Shown: piece after piece, positions 1 to 9,496 of the stretch
Position numbering within the stretch: position 1 is the first letter of the stretch
Layout of the letters: the number at the start of each line of letters is the position of its first letter
Origin: Roseobacter litoralis Och 149
Lineage (GTDB): Bacteria; Pseudomonadota; Alphaproteobacteria; Rhodobacterales; Rhodobacteraceae
Assembly: GCF_000154785.2 (NCBI RefSeq)
Contig: NC_015741.1
Span: forward strand, 29,579 to 93,578
Reading direction: 5' to 3'
Length of the DNA stretch: 64,000 nucleotides
Translations under genes and position numbers: made by a program
The notes under the pieces: model-generated
What the model was told of the DNA's origin: nothing
What the model saw: the letters and a program-made list of their open reading frames with translations, nothing else
Databases searched by the model: none

Positions 1-122
1 GTGTCATGATCGTATCAAAGGGCGGCTGTTTCAGCATGTTTGACAGGATACTGCCAAGGCTTTCCGTGTTGCGTATTGTTTCCCGGGCTTGCAGAGCCCG
101 TGCTGCGTGTTAGCTCAGACGG

Positions 123-1253
123 ATGACTGCGCCGCGCCTGATAGGAGCCGAGATCTTTCGACACTCGAGCTATGGACGCTGGCATCCTTTGCGGGTGCCG
201 CGTGTGTCGACGGTTATGGACTTGTCGCGTGCGATGGGCTGGCTGCCGCCCGAACAATTCATCACCGCGCCAAGGGCCAAGCCCAAAGCGCTGCTGGCAT
301 GGCACACGGCGGAATATATTGCCGCCTTGCAGCGGGTAGAGGAGACGCAGGAACCGACACCGCAGGATACGCAGCGCCATGACATCGGCACGGTCACCAA
401 TCCCGTTTACCCCGAAATTTTTCGACGGCCCGCGACGGCGGCCGGGGGCTCCCTGCTGGCGGGCGAATTGCTGCGCGACGGGGGCATCATCTATAACCCG
501 CCCGGGGGGACGCATCACGGGATGCCGGATCGGGCGAACGGGTTTTGCTATCTCAACGATCCGGTGCTTGCCATGCTGAGCCTCAGGCGCAATGGCGTGC
601 AGCGCATTGCCTATGTGGATATTGACGCGCACCATTGTGACGGCGTCGCGGCTGGTTTTCATGGCGATCCACAGTGTCTGATGATTTCGGTGCACGAAGA
701 ACGGCTTTGGCCCAGAACCGGGTTGTTGGATGACACAGCAGGGGGGGCTGGCCTGAACCTGCCGGTGCCGCGTGGCCTGAACGATACGGAAATGGCCTAT
801 ATCCGCGACAGGTTGATCATTCCGCAGGTTGAGGCGTTCAGGCCTAATGCGGTGGTGCTGCTGTGTGGTGCGGATGGCGTGGAAGAAGACCCGCTTGCGC
901 ATCTGAGCCTCAGCAACAATGCGCATTGGGCCATAACCAAAGCCTTGATAGGGATCGCGCCGCGCATGCTTGTGCTGGGAGGCGGTGGATATAACCCGTG
1001 GTCGGTCGGGCGGCTTTGGACCGGGGTTTGGGCGACGCTCAACGGGCATGACATTCCGGATCACCTGCCGAACGAGGCGGAAGCCGTACTGCGCGCTTTG
1101 CGTTTTGACGGGAACCGTCGCGGTAAAAACCCGCCACAGCACTGGTTCACGACGTTACGGGATGAACCCCGTCCCGGGCCGCTCAGGTCTGAAATAACGG
1201 ATCGGGTTGCAGAGCTGTCACGCCGCGCCGCGTCTCTGCGCCTGGATGTCTGA
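123..1253 (+). CDS. Histone deacetylase family (AcuC/HDAC-like) amidohydrolase
   Basis: Zinc-dependent deacetylase of the HDAC/acetoin-utilisation superfamily, 376 aa, a usual length. Visible motifs are PGGTHHG (tandem His 131-132, the proton relay), NGFCYLND, the zinc-binding segment YVDIDAHHCDGV (Asp168, His170), a second metal Asp at about 251 in CGADG, and the glycine-rich LGGGGYN with the catalytic-type Tyr290. The full active site is therefore present. The substrate cannot be read from sequence; bacterial relatives act on acetylated proteins, polyamines or other acetyl-amides. The start at 123 gives the expected N-terminus but has no clear Shine-Dalgarno. It stands alone at the window edge and no acs or acu genes follow. 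Confidence 0.85.
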   Translation: MTAPRLIGAEIFRHSSYGRWHPLRVPRVSTVMDLSRAMGWLPPEQFITAPRAKPKALLAWHTAEYIAALQRVEETQEPTPQDTQRHDIGTVTNPVYPEIFRRPATAAGGSLLAGELLRDGGIIYNPPGGTHHGMPDRANGFCYLNDPVLAMLSLRRNGVQRIAYVDIDAHHCDGVAAGFHGDPQCLMISVHEERLWPRTGLLDDTAGGAGLNLPVPRGLNDTEMAYIRDRLIIPQVEAFRPNAVVLLCGADGVEEDPLAHLSLSNNAHWAITKALIGIAPRMLVLGGGGYNPWSVGRLWTGVWATLNGHDIPDHLPNEAEAVLRALRFDGNRRGKNPPQHWFTTLRDEPRPGPLRSEITDRVAELSRRAASLRLDV

Positions 1254-1350
1254 TGATGGGACCGACGGATGCTATTCGCGGGCCGACTTCGCACTATCGA
1301 CAGGTCGGATTAGCGGACTACAGCAGCCATTCGCACCTGTTTGGATTGGG

Positions 1351-1560
1351 TCAGACCGGCATGTTGTCGAACATGTCGTCCAAGGCTTCGTCTTTCAGCG
1401 TGTTGTTGATCCGGCGCAAACGGCCGCTCACGGGGGCACCACGCATTGCAAGGGTGCTCAGCACGCGGTCGATCTGGGGCTGTAACATCATACGTTCAGC
1501 GTGAGTTGCCTTTTCAGCCCGATCTGCAAGTTTAGAAGCCTGGATTTCAAGATCAGTCAT
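1351..1560 (-). CDS. Small conserved-type hypothetical protein, 69 aa
   Basis: I do not recognise the family. The start at 1560 (MTDLEIQ) is chosen because GGGAGAG sits a few bases upstream; a longer reading from 1578 lacks such a site. The protein is charged, predicted helical and cytoplasmic, with no signal or membrane segment. It ends just downstream of the deacetylase gene and converges with it. Confidence 0.55.
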   Translation of the reverse strand: MTDLEIQASKLADRAEKATHAERMMLQPQIDRVLSTLAMRGAPVSGRLRRINNTLKDEALDDMFDNMPV

Positions 1561-1765
1561 CGGTCTCTCCCATTGCACACTATCAAATCCGTCTCAGTGC
1601 CTGGATTGATCGCAAAGCGACTCACTAAGACCTTAGTCGTAAGTATACCATAGAGGACAACGGTATTCACGCTATAGTTGAGGAAATAACAGGCACGTTT
1701 GCCAAAATGGTCAGATTTTGACCAATCAATCGATGCGTTATGTTTAGTTTAGCGGTGGGCTCGCG

Positions 1766-2527
1766 TCAGAAGTCGAAGCTGACGGCAATAAAGGGGCCTT
1801 CCATTGTCGCATCGATCAAAACCTGATCGTCGTCAAAATCCAATGACAGATACCGATATCCGGCAGAAAAGCTGGTGCGCTCTGTCCACGGCCAGTTGAC
1901 TTGTGCGATCGCCTCAACCTGACGGTCAGATCCGAAGTTGCTGCCGCCAATATTGGCCAGCCCGTGGAAACTGAAGCTTTGTCCCAATGGTGTTTCCACG
2001 CGTACACCAATCATCGGATCAACGAATGTGCTCGTTTTTGAGGCTTTCAGATTGGACACTTCGGTCGATGTCTCCAGATCCCAAGCCCTGATGCCACCGA
2101 TGGCTTCAATGCGTGTGTCGGACTCGTCGTAAAAGGCATAGCCCGCTGCCAAAGATACCATTGTACCTTTCATGCGCCATTCGGCACGGGGGTCTGTCGG
2201 CGCAATGCCAAAATCGTCAGAAAGGTTTAGGTAATTGAATTCGCCCAGAAACGACCAGCGCCCTCTGCGCGCCTGACCCTGCAACAACAGCGCCCCATCC
2301 AGAACGTCGAGCATGGATACATCGCCGCTGACCGGCGGATTGGGCCCGACATCAAGATTCAGATCAAGCGCGGGTGCCCAGATGTAAGGAGTGATCGTGT
2401 AGTCCCAGTCATCGGATAGTCCGGGGGTTGCGAGCACGATCGCGAAAGGTATGCCGAGTATCGTGGCGCGAAAGAGATCTTTCGTGCGACGGCGCTTGTT
2501 CTTGAACGAATTTGGCCACTCCATCAT
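1766..2527 (-). CDS. Outer-membrane beta-barrel-type protein, function unknown
   Basis: 253 aa. A basic N-terminus (KNKRRR) is followed by a hydrophobic segment at about 20-37, consistent with a signal peptide. The rest alternates polar and aromatic residues in beta-strand fashion and ends in Phe (SFDF), the usual C-terminal signature of barrels inserted by BamA. It resembles small barrels in proteobacteria annotated only as hypothetical or outer membrane protein. No neighbour suggests a substrate. Two Met codons stand in tandem at the start, so either may initiate. Confidence 0.6.
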   Translation of the reverse strand: MMEWPNSFKNKRRRTKDLFRATILGIPFAIVLATPGLSDDWDYTITPYIWAPALDLNLDVGPNPPVSGDVSMLDVLDGALLLQGQARRGRWSFLGEFNYLNLSDDFGIAPTDPRAEWRMKGTMVSLAAGYAFYDESDTRIEAIGGIRAWDLETSTEVSNLKASKTSTFVDPMIGVRVETPLGQSFSFHGLANIGGSNFGSDRQVEAIAQVNWPWTERTSFSAGYRYLSLDFDDDQVLIDATMEGPFIAVSFDF

Positions 2528-2807
2528 TGGAATCAGGCCCTCTCACTTGTGTTCTTTGAAAAACGATAAACGAACCGGATGCAAAATAAAGGCTTTAACA
2601 TAGCAAATTGAAAACACTTTGTCATCTTGGCGCGTTGCCGAGGCCTGCACGGCACGCCCTTCAGTCGCAGTGAGACTGGTGTTTTCCGTCGTATCAGGCC
2701 ATATGCCAGCGCAAATATGCCTCACCCGGCGATCTGTCGGCTGTTGAACGTGGATTTATGTCAAAACCCTTGGTATTGGAACGGAACATGCAATCGGAGA
2801 TGCGCGG

Positions 2808-3647
2808 ATGAGTGCGACCGCCAGACAGACAGCCCCCATGCCTGTGGACATAAAGTCCCGCAAAGGCGGCGAACCTATCGTGAGTTTGACGGCTTACACC
2901 ACCCCGATGGCGCAGATGATGGATGCGCATTGCGACATCGTTCTGGTCGGGGACAGCGTGGGAATGGTGTTGCATGGGCTGCCGTCGACGTTGGAAGTGA
3001 CGATGGAGATGATGATCCTCCACGGTCGCGCCGTGTCCCGTGGGTTGAGCCGCGCGATGATGGTGATCGACATGCCATTCGGCAGCTATGAACAAAGCTC
3101 TGAGCAAGCCTTTGAAAATGCGGCGCAGCTGATGCGGGAAACCGGGGCCGGCGCGGTCAAGCTGGAAGGCGGGCAGCACATGGCGCAGACCATTGAATTT
3201 CTGGTGCAACGTGGCATTCCCGTGATGGCGCATATCGGGCTGACCCCGCAGTCCATCAACACCTTGGGGGGCTACAAGGTGCAGGGACGCGGCCCGCAGG
3301 CCGATGTGCTGATGCAGGATGCCAAGGCCGTCGCAGCGGCGGGTGCTTTTTCGGTTGTGTTGGAAAAAACACCGCAGGGCTTGTCAGATGAGATCACGGC
3401 AAGCATCGACATTCCAACGATTGGGATTGGAGCATCAGCGGGATGCGACGGGCAAATTCTGGTGGTGGATGACATGCTGGGCCTTTTCACCGCCTTCAAG
3501 GCGAAATTCGTCAAACGTTATGCTGACCTTGGCGATCTGGGCGAGGCAGCGATTGCCGCCTATGCCGCCGACGTGCGGGCACGCAGGTTCCCGGGACCCG
3601 AACATGTCTTTGCGGACGCAGCGCCCAAGGTTAAAGCGGCACAATGA
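2808..3647 (+). CDS. panB: 3-methyl-2-oxobutanoate hydroxymethyltransferase
   Basis: Ketopantoate hydroxymethyltransferase, first committed step of pantothenate (coenzyme A) synthesis, which transfers a hydroxymethyl group from methylene-THF to alpha-ketoisovalerate. 279 aa, a standard length. Family segments include [43 protein letters not shown] and [16 protein letters not shown] precedes the ATG at 2808. Its stop overlaps the panC start (ATGA), so the two genes are translationally coupled. Confidence 0.95.
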   Translation: MSATARQTAPMPVDIKSRKGGEPIVSLTAYTTPMAQMMDAHCDIVLVGDSVGMVLHGLPSTLEVTMEMMILHGRAVSRGLSRAMMVIDMPFGSYEQSSEQAFENAAQLMRETGAGAVKLEGGQHMAQTIEFLVQRGIPVMAHIGLTPQSINTLGGYKVQGRGPQADVLMQDAKAVAAAGAFSVVLEKTPQGLSDEITASIDIPTIGIGASAGCDGQILVVDDMLGLFTAFKAKFVKRYADLGDLGEAAIAAYAADVRARRFPGPEHVFADAAPKVKAAQ

Positions 3648-4498
3648 CGGTCCCCATATTACGAACTTTGAGCGCGTTGCGCAGTGCGACGCGAGAGTGG
3701 CATGCGGCAGGCGAGACGATTGGCGTCGTGCCGACGATGGGTGCCTTGCATGACGGACACCTCAGTCTCGTGGCTGCGGCCAAGGCAAGCTGCGATCGGG
3801 TGATCGTGACGATCTTTGTGAACCCCAAACAGTTCAACAAGGCCTCTGATCTTGCGAGCTACCCGCGCACCGAAGAAGATGATGCCCGCAAGCTGGCCCG
3901 ATTTGATGTGGATGCGGTCTATGCGCCTGATGTCAGTCAGATTTACCCGGAGGGATTTTGCACGAACGTCTCTGTGGCGGGCATGACGGATGTGCTGTGC
4001 GGGGCGCACCGGCCCGGCCATTTTGATGGTGTTGCGACCGTCGTGACCAAGCTCTTTACCCAGACGTCAGCAGACAAGGCATTCTTTGGCGAAAAGGATT
4101 TTCAGCAGTTGATGGTTGTGCAGCGCATGGCGCGTGATCTGGATATTCCGATTGAAGTTGTTGGCTGCCCGACCATCCGCGAAGAAGATGGCCTAGCGAT
4201 GTCCTCGCGCAATCTGTTGTTGTCGGACCGCGCGCGCACCATGGCGCCCCGGATGAATGAGATCATGCAGGAGGCTGCCACTGCCTTGTCACAGGGTGTG
4301 CCCTTTGATGCGTTGCAGGCCACGGCGCTCAGTCGGTTGACCGGCGCGGGGTTCATCGACGTGGATTATTTCGAACTGCGCTCCTGTGCGACGCTATCGC
4401 TTCTTGATCACGCATCCGAACCTGCGCGCCTGTTTGCTGCGGCATGGCTCGCAGGGGTGCGGCTGATCGACAATATCGACGTGCCGGTGGCGCGCTAA
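3644..4498 (+). CDS. panC: Pantoate--beta-alanine ligase (pantothenate synthetase)
   Basis: ATP-dependent ligase joining pantoate and beta-alanine, the last step of pantothenate synthesis. 284 aa, a normal length. Motifs are [14 protein letters not shown] (HIGH-like nucleotide site), VNPKQFN, the pantoate-binding [22 protein letters not shown], and MSSRN (KMSKS-like). The start overlaps the panB stop by 4 bases. The TAA stop at 4496-4498 coincides with the left end of an inverted-repeat element described separately. The enzyme is cytoplasmic. Confidence 0.95.
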   Translation: MTVPILRTLSALRSATREWHAAGETIGVVPTMGALHDGHLSLVAAAKASCDRVIVTIFVNPKQFNKASDLASYPRTEEDDARKLARFDVDAVYAPDVSQIYPEGFCTNVSVAGMTDVLCGAHRPGHFDGVATVVTKLFTQTSADKAFFGEKDFQQLMVVQRMARDLDIPIEVVGCPTIREEDGLAMSSRNLLLSDRARTMAPRMNEIMQEAATALSQGVPFDALQATALSRLTGAGFIDVDYFELRSCATLSLLDHASEPARLFAAAWLAGVRLIDNIDVPVAR

Positions 4499-4593
4499 AG
4501 CGTCATGCGAAAAACCTGAATCACGTTACGCTGCCTGAAATCATAGATTTCAACGTGTTAAGTAATGTTTCAGGTATTTCGTCAGACGCGCTA
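4496..4593. repeat. Inverted-repeat element, copy 1 (MITE/REP-like)
   Basis: A ~98-bp sequence also present at 62456-62560. Both ends carry an imperfect ~25-bp terminal inverted repeat (left TAAAGCGTCATGCGAAAAAC; right end, read in reverse, begins TAGCGCGTCTGACGAAATAC). An internal dyad GAAATC/GATTTC lies in the middle. It fills the whole gap between two convergent genes: its left end contains the panC TAA stop and its right end the TAG stop of the peptidase gene. No coding capacity. The RNA could fold in either direction, but there is no T-run typical of an intrinsic terminator. Confidence 0.85.
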
Positions 4594-5871
4594 GCCCTTG
4601 CCCGTCAACAGCGTGACCAGCGATTGCGCCATCACCTGCGCGCTGTCGATCATGTCATCGACGCCGACATATTCATCCGGCTTATGCGCAAGCTCAAGAA
4701 TCCCCGGCCCATAGGCGATGCAGTTTTTCAGCTTGCCGATCCGGTCGATGTGTTTCTGATCATAGGTGCCGGGGGAGGCCACGTAGTCCGGGGCCTTGCC
4801 GATCACCTCTTCAATCGCCTGTGCCACGACGCGAACAATCGGCGCGTCCCGGTCGGTCATCGAGGGCAGCACAGAATTGATTTCCGTCAGCGTATACTCA
4901 AAATCCGTGCGCGTTTGTTTCAGGTTTTCAAGCAGGCCGGTGACTTCGGCACGGACCTGATCCAGCGGCTCTTCCAACAGGAAACGGCGGTCAATCACGA
5001 TACGGCAACTGTCCGGTACGCAATGCGCGGGCAGCCCGTCAAAATCGGCATCCTGCTCGGCTTGCCCGCCATGGATCGAATTGATGTTCATCGTGGATTG
5101 CCGTGCGCCATCGGGCACAACGGGCATATCGGTCCGACGTAGGGCCATGGCGGGGAACAGCTTGTCTTCGAATTCAGACAGCACTGCACCCATATGGCGC
5201 ACGGCACAATCGCCCAGGAAAGGCATGGAGCCATGCGCAATTTCACCATGGGTTTCGATCTCTGCCCACCAGCCGCCCCGGTGCCCAAGGCAGATGCGGT
5301 CCTTGTTCAAAGGTTCCGGGATGATCACATGCTGCACACGCTGCGGGTCGAAATACCCCCGCTCTGCAAGATAGGCGACACCGCCATATCCACCTGATTC
5401 CTCATCCGCCGTGCCTGAAATTTCGATGGCACCGGCGTAATCGGGGTAGGTGTCGATGAAGGCTTCAACCGCGATGATCGACGCAGCAAGCCCGCCCTTC
5501 ATATCACAAGCGCCACGGCCATATATCCGACCATCCTGCAGCGTGCCGGCAAAGGGGTCATGGGTCCAACCCTGCCCCACCTCGACCACATCGATATGGC
5601 TGTTGAAATGCACGCACTCACCCTGCGTGGCCCCTTCGTGCCGGGCTACAACGTTCCACCTTGGGTATGTGTCACTGTCGCCGGGTGTTCCCCTGGCGCG
5701 GATCATCTCAATGGCAAAGCCGCGCGCCTCAAGACGGGACGCGATAAACTGGCAGATCGTGTGATACTCACGGCCCGGCGGGTTCAGCGTCGGAATGCCG
5801 ATCAGCGCCTGTGTGAGGGCGATCAGGTCGTTTCGTCTGTTTTCTATCGTTGCGGCAAGTTCAGTGTGCAT
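4591..5871 (-). CDS. M20 family metallopeptidase (ArgE/DapE-type deacylase)
   Basis: Di-zinc amidohydrolase of the acetylornithine deacetylase / succinyl-diaminopimelate desuccinylase family, 426 aa. Metal and catalytic residues are in place: SHIDVV (His92, Asp94), GRGACDMKGG (bridging Asp123), TADEESGGYGG (Glu157-Glu158), then HRGGWWAEIETHGEIAHGSMP opening the dimerisation domain, and the C-terminal YGPG segment. It probably hydrolyses an N-acyl amino acid or similar amide in the cytoplasm; the exact substrate is not evident and it is not beside arg or dap genes. The next gene, an aminotransferase-V enzyme, lies 37 bp upstream on the same strand, so the two may be co-transcribed. Confidence 0.85.
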   Translation of the reverse strand: MHTELAATIENRRNDLIALTQALIGIPTLNPPGREYHTICQFIASRLEARGFAIEMIRARGTPGDSDTYPRWNVVARHEGATQGECVHFNSHIDVVEVGQGWTHDPFAGTLQDGRIYGRGACDMKGGLAASIIAVEAFIDTYPDYAGAIEISGTADEESGGYGGVAYLAERGYFDPQRVQHVIIPEPLNKDRICLGHRGGWWAEIETHGEIAHGSMPFLGDCAVRHMGAVLSEFEDKLFPAMALRRTDMPVVPDGARQSTMNINSIHGGQAEQDADFDGLPAHCVPDSCRIVIDRRFLLEEPLDQVRAEVTGLLENLKQTRTDFEYTLTEINSVLPSMTDRDAPIVRVVAQAIEEVIGKAPDYVASPGTYDQKHIDRIGKLKNCIAYGPGILELAHKPDEYVGVDDMIDSAQVMAQSLVTLLTGKG

Positions 5872-5908
5872 GACCTTAGTCTTGGCCGTTGCTGTTGAAA
5901 TGGCAAGC

Positions 5909-7168
5909 CTACTTGGCTCCGGCGGCGATATCTTTCATGGCCGCCAGAAAGGCCGAGACCTCGGTGAGGGTGTTGTAATGGCACAGCGAGACGCGCACCG
6001 CTGACGTCAACCCAAGGGGGGACAGAATGTTGCCCGAATAGTGATCCGTCTTGCGAATATGCGTGCGGATGCCCTGCGCATTCAGCTTTTCGACGATCTC
6101 AACTGCCGGGACGTGATCCAGCGCAAAGCAGACAAGCCCCTCGCGCTTTGGATTGTCCGCCCCGCCAAGGATCGTCACCCCCGGCAGTTCCGCAAGGCCG
6201 GGCAGATTGCCGGTACCCTGCAGCATCGCGTGGGTCAAAACCTGTTCATGGGCATGGATCGCGCCGCCTGCCGCCTTGATCCGCTGCTGCCTGTCGTCGC
6301 TGTCGGTATGTTGCGTGCCAAGCCATTCGAAATACTGCACCACATCGGAAAACGTCGCATAGGCCCCGGTGTCCCGCGTGCCCATTTCCCAAGAGGCGCG
6401 CGGCCCGTCGATCAGTTGTTCAAGCGGCAGGGCGGTCATGCGATCTGACACCCATGCCACGCCATAGCCATGCCGGGAAAACACCTTGTAGGGTGAGACG
6501 ACATAGCCATCTATGTCATACCCGGCGATATCAATCCGCCCATGGCTGGCGTGCTGAATACCGTCAACGATGATAAAGGCATCCGGGGCCACCGCGCGGA
6601 TGGCTGAACTGATGCCTGCCACATCATTTGCAATCCCGGTCACGGGAGAGGTGTGCAGGATGGTCGCGACCCTGATATCCGGGGTCATCAGCGCCGCGTA
6701 GGCTTGCGGCGTGACAGCCCCCGTCACATCGTCATGCGGCACCGAGATATAGGGTTTGTCCGCCTGTTCCGCCCAATGCCTGGCCGCTGAACGTGAAGCG
6801 GGATGCTCAACCGTGGACCCGATGATGGACCCCGCACCGCTGCCCATCGCCGCCGTGCGGATCAGGCGAAAGGTCAGTTCGGTGCCGCTTTCCCCGACAA
6901 AGAACTGTCCCCCTTGTGCGTTGAAAAACAGCGCCATATCGGATTTAGCACGGTCGATAATCTTGACCAAAGCATGCGCTGCCGGATTGTCACGCCCCTG
7001 ATTGTCGGGAATGGCCGCGAATTTCGCCGAAGTCTCAACAGCTGAATTGAGGGTCAGCGCGCCGCCTGCGTTCTCGAAAAAAACGCGCGGGCCCTGAAAG
7101 GGGCAGGCATCTACATGAGCAAAGCGGCTGCGAACTTCTTGCATAAGACCGGGGGTGAATTCAGGCAT
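5909..7168 (-). CDS. Cysteine desulfurase-like PLP enzyme (aminotransferase class V)
   Basis: 419 aa fold-type I PLP enzyme. The cofactor site reads VDGIQHASHG (Asp202, His206 near the pyridine ring) and SPYKVFSRHGYG, where Lys228 is the Schiff-base lysine. Other segments are GGALTLNS near the N-terminus and STVEHPAS. It matches the cysteine-desulfurase-like subfamily often annotated VC1184-like rather than IscS/SufS, since no ISC or SUF gene is adjacent and no typical catalytic-Cys loop was identified. It could act on another amino compound. It lies upstream of the M20 deacylase on the same strand, suggesting a joint catabolic step (deacylation plus PLP chemistry), which is inference. Confidence 0.75.
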   Translation of the reverse strand: MPEFTPGLMQEVRSRFAHVDACPFQGPRVFFENAGGALTLNSAVETSAKFAAIPDNQGRDNPAAHALVKIIDRAKSDMALFFNAQGGQFFVGESGTELTFRLIRTAAMGSGAGSIIGSTVEHPASRSAARHWAEQADKPYISVPHDDVTGAVTPQAYAALMTPDIRVATILHTSPVTGIANDVAGISSAIRAVAPDAFIIVDGIQHASHGRIDIAGYDIDGYVVSPYKVFSRHGYGVAWVSDRMTALPLEQLIDGPRASWEMGTRDTGAYATFSDVVQYFEWLGTQHTDSDDRQQRIKAAGGAIHAHEQVLTHAMLQGTGNLPGLAELPGVTILGGADNPKREGLVCFALDHVPAVEIVEKLNAQGIRTHIRKTDHYSGNILSPLGLTSAVRVSLCHYNTLTEVSAFLAAMKDIAAGAK

Positions 7169-7502
7169 TATACTGTCCTTGTGGAAACTATTTTTGACTG
7201 CTTGAGCGGCAAACAGGCCTGCGTCAAGTCGCGTTTACCCAAGCAAAGTGGATTTAACAGAGGGACGTGTGCGCACGAGGATCACACACCCTAAAATTCA
7301 AAGGGATGTGGGATGCAACTGCTTAGACACAAAAGACGCAATCCATGGTAGAAATCAGGGCATTTTCCCTTTAGGTTCGCAGGGTAGGGTCGCGCCCTTT
7401 ATTGCGAGATCGCCCGCAGTACATTTCTGAATTTGCTCAGTTTTATGTGTGCTGGTGCTGCGCCGTTTTTGATTTGTGGCTGCGCTGAGAGGATAAAGAA
7501 AA
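7169..7502. other. Intergenic region between divergent genes
   Basis: 334 bp without a supportable gene, holding the divergent promoters of the PLP enzyme (minus) and the YihY protein (plus). GAGAGGATAAAG just before 7503 supplies the ribosome site for the latter. A short palindrome GTGTGCGCAC lies near 7270. No clear -35/-10 pair was identified. Confidence 0.5.
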
Positions 7503-8411
7503 ATGATATCACGGATTTCAGTTGGCCTGCTTGGCAAAGCGCTCTTTGCTGCAGTCGGACAAGTCGGACGCAGCAATCTGGCGCTGATCGCGGCTGGGGT
7601 TGCGTTTTATTCCATGCTGTCCATTTTCCCGGCGCTTGCGGCCTTGATTGCCGTGCTGAGCCTGATTGCCGACCCCGAAGTGGTCATCGTGCAACTGTCA
7701 GAGTTACAGGAGCTTATGCCGGATGATGTCTATGACATTCTGAATGCGCAGATCGTCGGGCTTGTCAGCACAAGTTCGGACACGCTGGGATGGACGGGTA
7801 TTGTATCGGTACTCGTCGCGCTGTGGTCCGCGCGCGCAGGCGTGGGTGCGATGATGCATGGGTTGAATGTGGTCTATGCCACCGACAGCCGGGGCACATG
7901 GCGTCATTACCTGCGCGCTGTCTTGTTGACCATCAGTCTGGTTGCCGTCGGGATCGTCGCGCTATTGGCGCTGGTCATTGCGCCGGTCATTCTTGCGTTT
8001 CTTGCGTTGGGTGGGTTCACATCCGTGATCATTGACCTTTTGCGTTGGGGCCTCGGGATTGCGGTGATCTTTGCGGGTATCGGCATGCTCTATCGGTTCG
8101 GACCGAACCGGCGGCCTGAAAACACCAGATTTCTGACACCGGGGTCGGTTTTCGCGGCAGTATCCTGGGCGGCGCTTTCCATTGCGTTTTCGTATTACGT
8201 CACGCATTTCGGAAATTACAACGAGGTCTATGGATCAATCGGGGCGGTCATTGCGATGCTTGTCTGGCTCTGGATCAGCAGCTTTCTGGTGCTTTTCGGC
8301 GCCGCGCTGAACGCCGAAATCGAGGCGCGTACGGAGCCAACCCCGGACGAACCCGTCGCCGAGAATCCTGTCGAAAACCCAGATGCCGCAGAACTTGCAC
8401 CCACAAGCTGA
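7503..8411 (+). CDS. YihY/BrkB family inner-membrane protein
   Basis: 302 aa polytopic membrane protein of the YihY/virulence-factor BrkB family, formerly annotated ribonuclease BN. Hydrophobic segments are visible near residues 35-58, 94-113, 140-170, 180-198, 213-235 and 245-270, giving about six transmembrane helices. Family-like stretches are ALIAAGVAFYSMLSIFPALA near the start and YGSIGAVIAMLVWLWISSF near the end. The acidic, Pro-rich C-terminal tail (about 275-302) is probably cytoplasmic. Biochemical function in this family is not established. A good purine-rich ribosome site precedes the ATG. Confidence 0.85.
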   Translation: MISRISVGLLGKALFAAVGQVGRSNLALIAAGVAFYSMLSIFPALAALIAVLSLIADPEVVIVQLSELQELMPDDVYDILNAQIVGLVSTSSDTLGWTGIVSVLVALWSARAGVGAMMHGLNVVYATDSRGTWRHYLRAVLLTISLVAVGIVALLALVIAPVILAFLALGGFTSVIIDLLRWGLGIAVIFAGIGMLYRFGPNRRPENTRFLTPGSVFAAVSWAALSIAFSYYVTHFGNYNEVYGSIGAVIAMLVWLWISSFLVLFGAALNAEIEARTEPTPDEPVAENPVENPDAAELAPTS

Positions 8412-8421
8412 GCGCACAGGC

Positions 8422-9231
8422 TCAGGTGGTGAGTGTTTCAGTCGATGAGAAAAACATCGCCTGACTGACGGAGGACACGACCTGATCCTCTGCATAGGGT
8501 TTGGAAATCAGGAAGGCGGGTTCGTGTTTTTCACCGGTCAGCAACCGCTCCGGGAAAGCCGTGATAAAGATGACCGGACGCTCGCCCAAGGCTTCAATCA
8601 GGTCGTTTACCGCATCAATACCCGACGAATTATCCGCAAGCTGTATGTCAGCCAGAATAAGGTCCGGTGCATCGGCCTTGCCCAATGCGACAGCTTCCGC
8701 GCGGGTCGAGGCAATGCCGGTTACACGGTGGCCCATTTCGGACACGATGCTTTCCAGATCCATGGCAATGATCGCTTCATCCTCGATGATCATCACCGAG
8801 CCAGAGGCCGCATCTGCCATTTCACGCCGCGCGATGGAGACCAGCGCCTCGGCCTCCATTTGTTCAATTCCGATGATATTTGCAATCTGGTCAAACCCAA
8901 ACCCCTCAAGCGTGTGCAGCAAGAGCGCTTCGCGGCTGTTATCGGTCAGCTTGGCCATGTGTTTTTGCGCCCGCGCCTTCAAGCCACTTTCGGCATCATC
9001 AACAGGCGCGCCGGCACTGGACCAGATGCGATACAATACCCGGAACAGCCCGGTTTTGACGTCACTGCCATCAAGGACCGATCGGTCGGTCAGGATCGTC
9101 TCCAGAGCAGCCGCTGCAAACCGGTCACCGCTGGACTGACTTCCGGTCATCGCACGGGCAAAACGGCGCAAATAAGGCAGATAATTCGCCAACTGGCTGC
9201 TGATATCTGTGGTGTCTGAAGGATTTGACAT
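8422..9231 (-). CDS. phyR: PhyR-type response regulator of the general stress response
   Basis: Anti-anti-sigma response regulator: when phosphorylated, its sigma-like domain binds NepR and frees EcfG. 269 aa with a sigma-like region (sigma2/sigma4-like) at about 12-140 and a receiver at about 146-262. Receiver residues are acidic pair Glu150/Asp151, phospho-acceptor Asp195 in LILADIQL, the FITAFPERL block (the FATGUY-type motif of this class) and Lys244 in ISKPY. The start at 9231 is preferred over 9267 because AAAGGA lies about 10 bases upstream. It is divergent from nepR-ecfG, the classic alphaproteobacterial arrangement. Confidence 0.93.
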   Translation of the reverse strand: MSNPSDTTDISSQLANYLPYLRRFARAMTGSQSSGDRFAAAALETILTDRSVLDGSDVKTGLFRVLYRIWSSAGAPVDDAESGLKARAQKHMAKLTDNSREALLLHTLEGFGFDQIANIIGIEQMEAEALVSIARREMADAASGSVMIIEDEAIIAMDLESIVSEMGHRVTGIASTRAEAVALGKADAPDLILADIQLADNSSGIDAVNDLIEALGERPVIFITAFPERLLTGEKHEPAFLISKPYAEDQVVSSVSQAMFFSSTETLTT

Positions 9232-9337
9232 AAACCGTGTCCTTTTTTTCGGCGCAACGTGAACCATATAGAGAGTTGTGGTGTTTAGATACTGCCGGCA
9301 GCAATAGTTGCAACCGCTTTAGGGAATTTTGATCAGT

Positions 9338-9496
9338 ATGGCTCAGTCAGGTGCGCAGCGGAAACGGGATTCGATCATCGACCAGTCCCTCAAGCAGGCC
9401 TATGAGCAGGTCATCGACGAAGGGGTCCCCGACCGTTTTCGTGTCTTGCTGGATGCGCTCAAGGAACAGGAGCAGCAACAGGGTCGTTCCAAATGA
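9338..9496 (+). CDS. nepR: NepR-type anti-sigma factor
   Basis: 52-aa protein read directly from the sequence. The core IDQSLKQAYEQVIDEGVPDR followed by FRVLLDAL is the characteristic NepR helix pair that holds EcfG inactive and is captured by phosphorylated PhyR. Its stop codon overlaps the ecfG start (ATGA at 9493-9496), ensuring coupled synthesis of sigma and anti-sigma. The start at 9338 is the first ATG; upstream purines are weak, so a nearby alternative cannot be excluded. Confidence 0.9.
   Translation: MAQSGAQRKRDSIIDQSLKQAYEQVIDEGVPDRFRVLLDALKEQEQQQGRSK

Noticed and set aside
9250..9337. EcfG-type promoter (GGAAC-N16/17-CGTT) before nepR
   Set aside because: Only a degenerate match (TGAAC, 17 bases, TGTT) was found, too weak to list as a feature.
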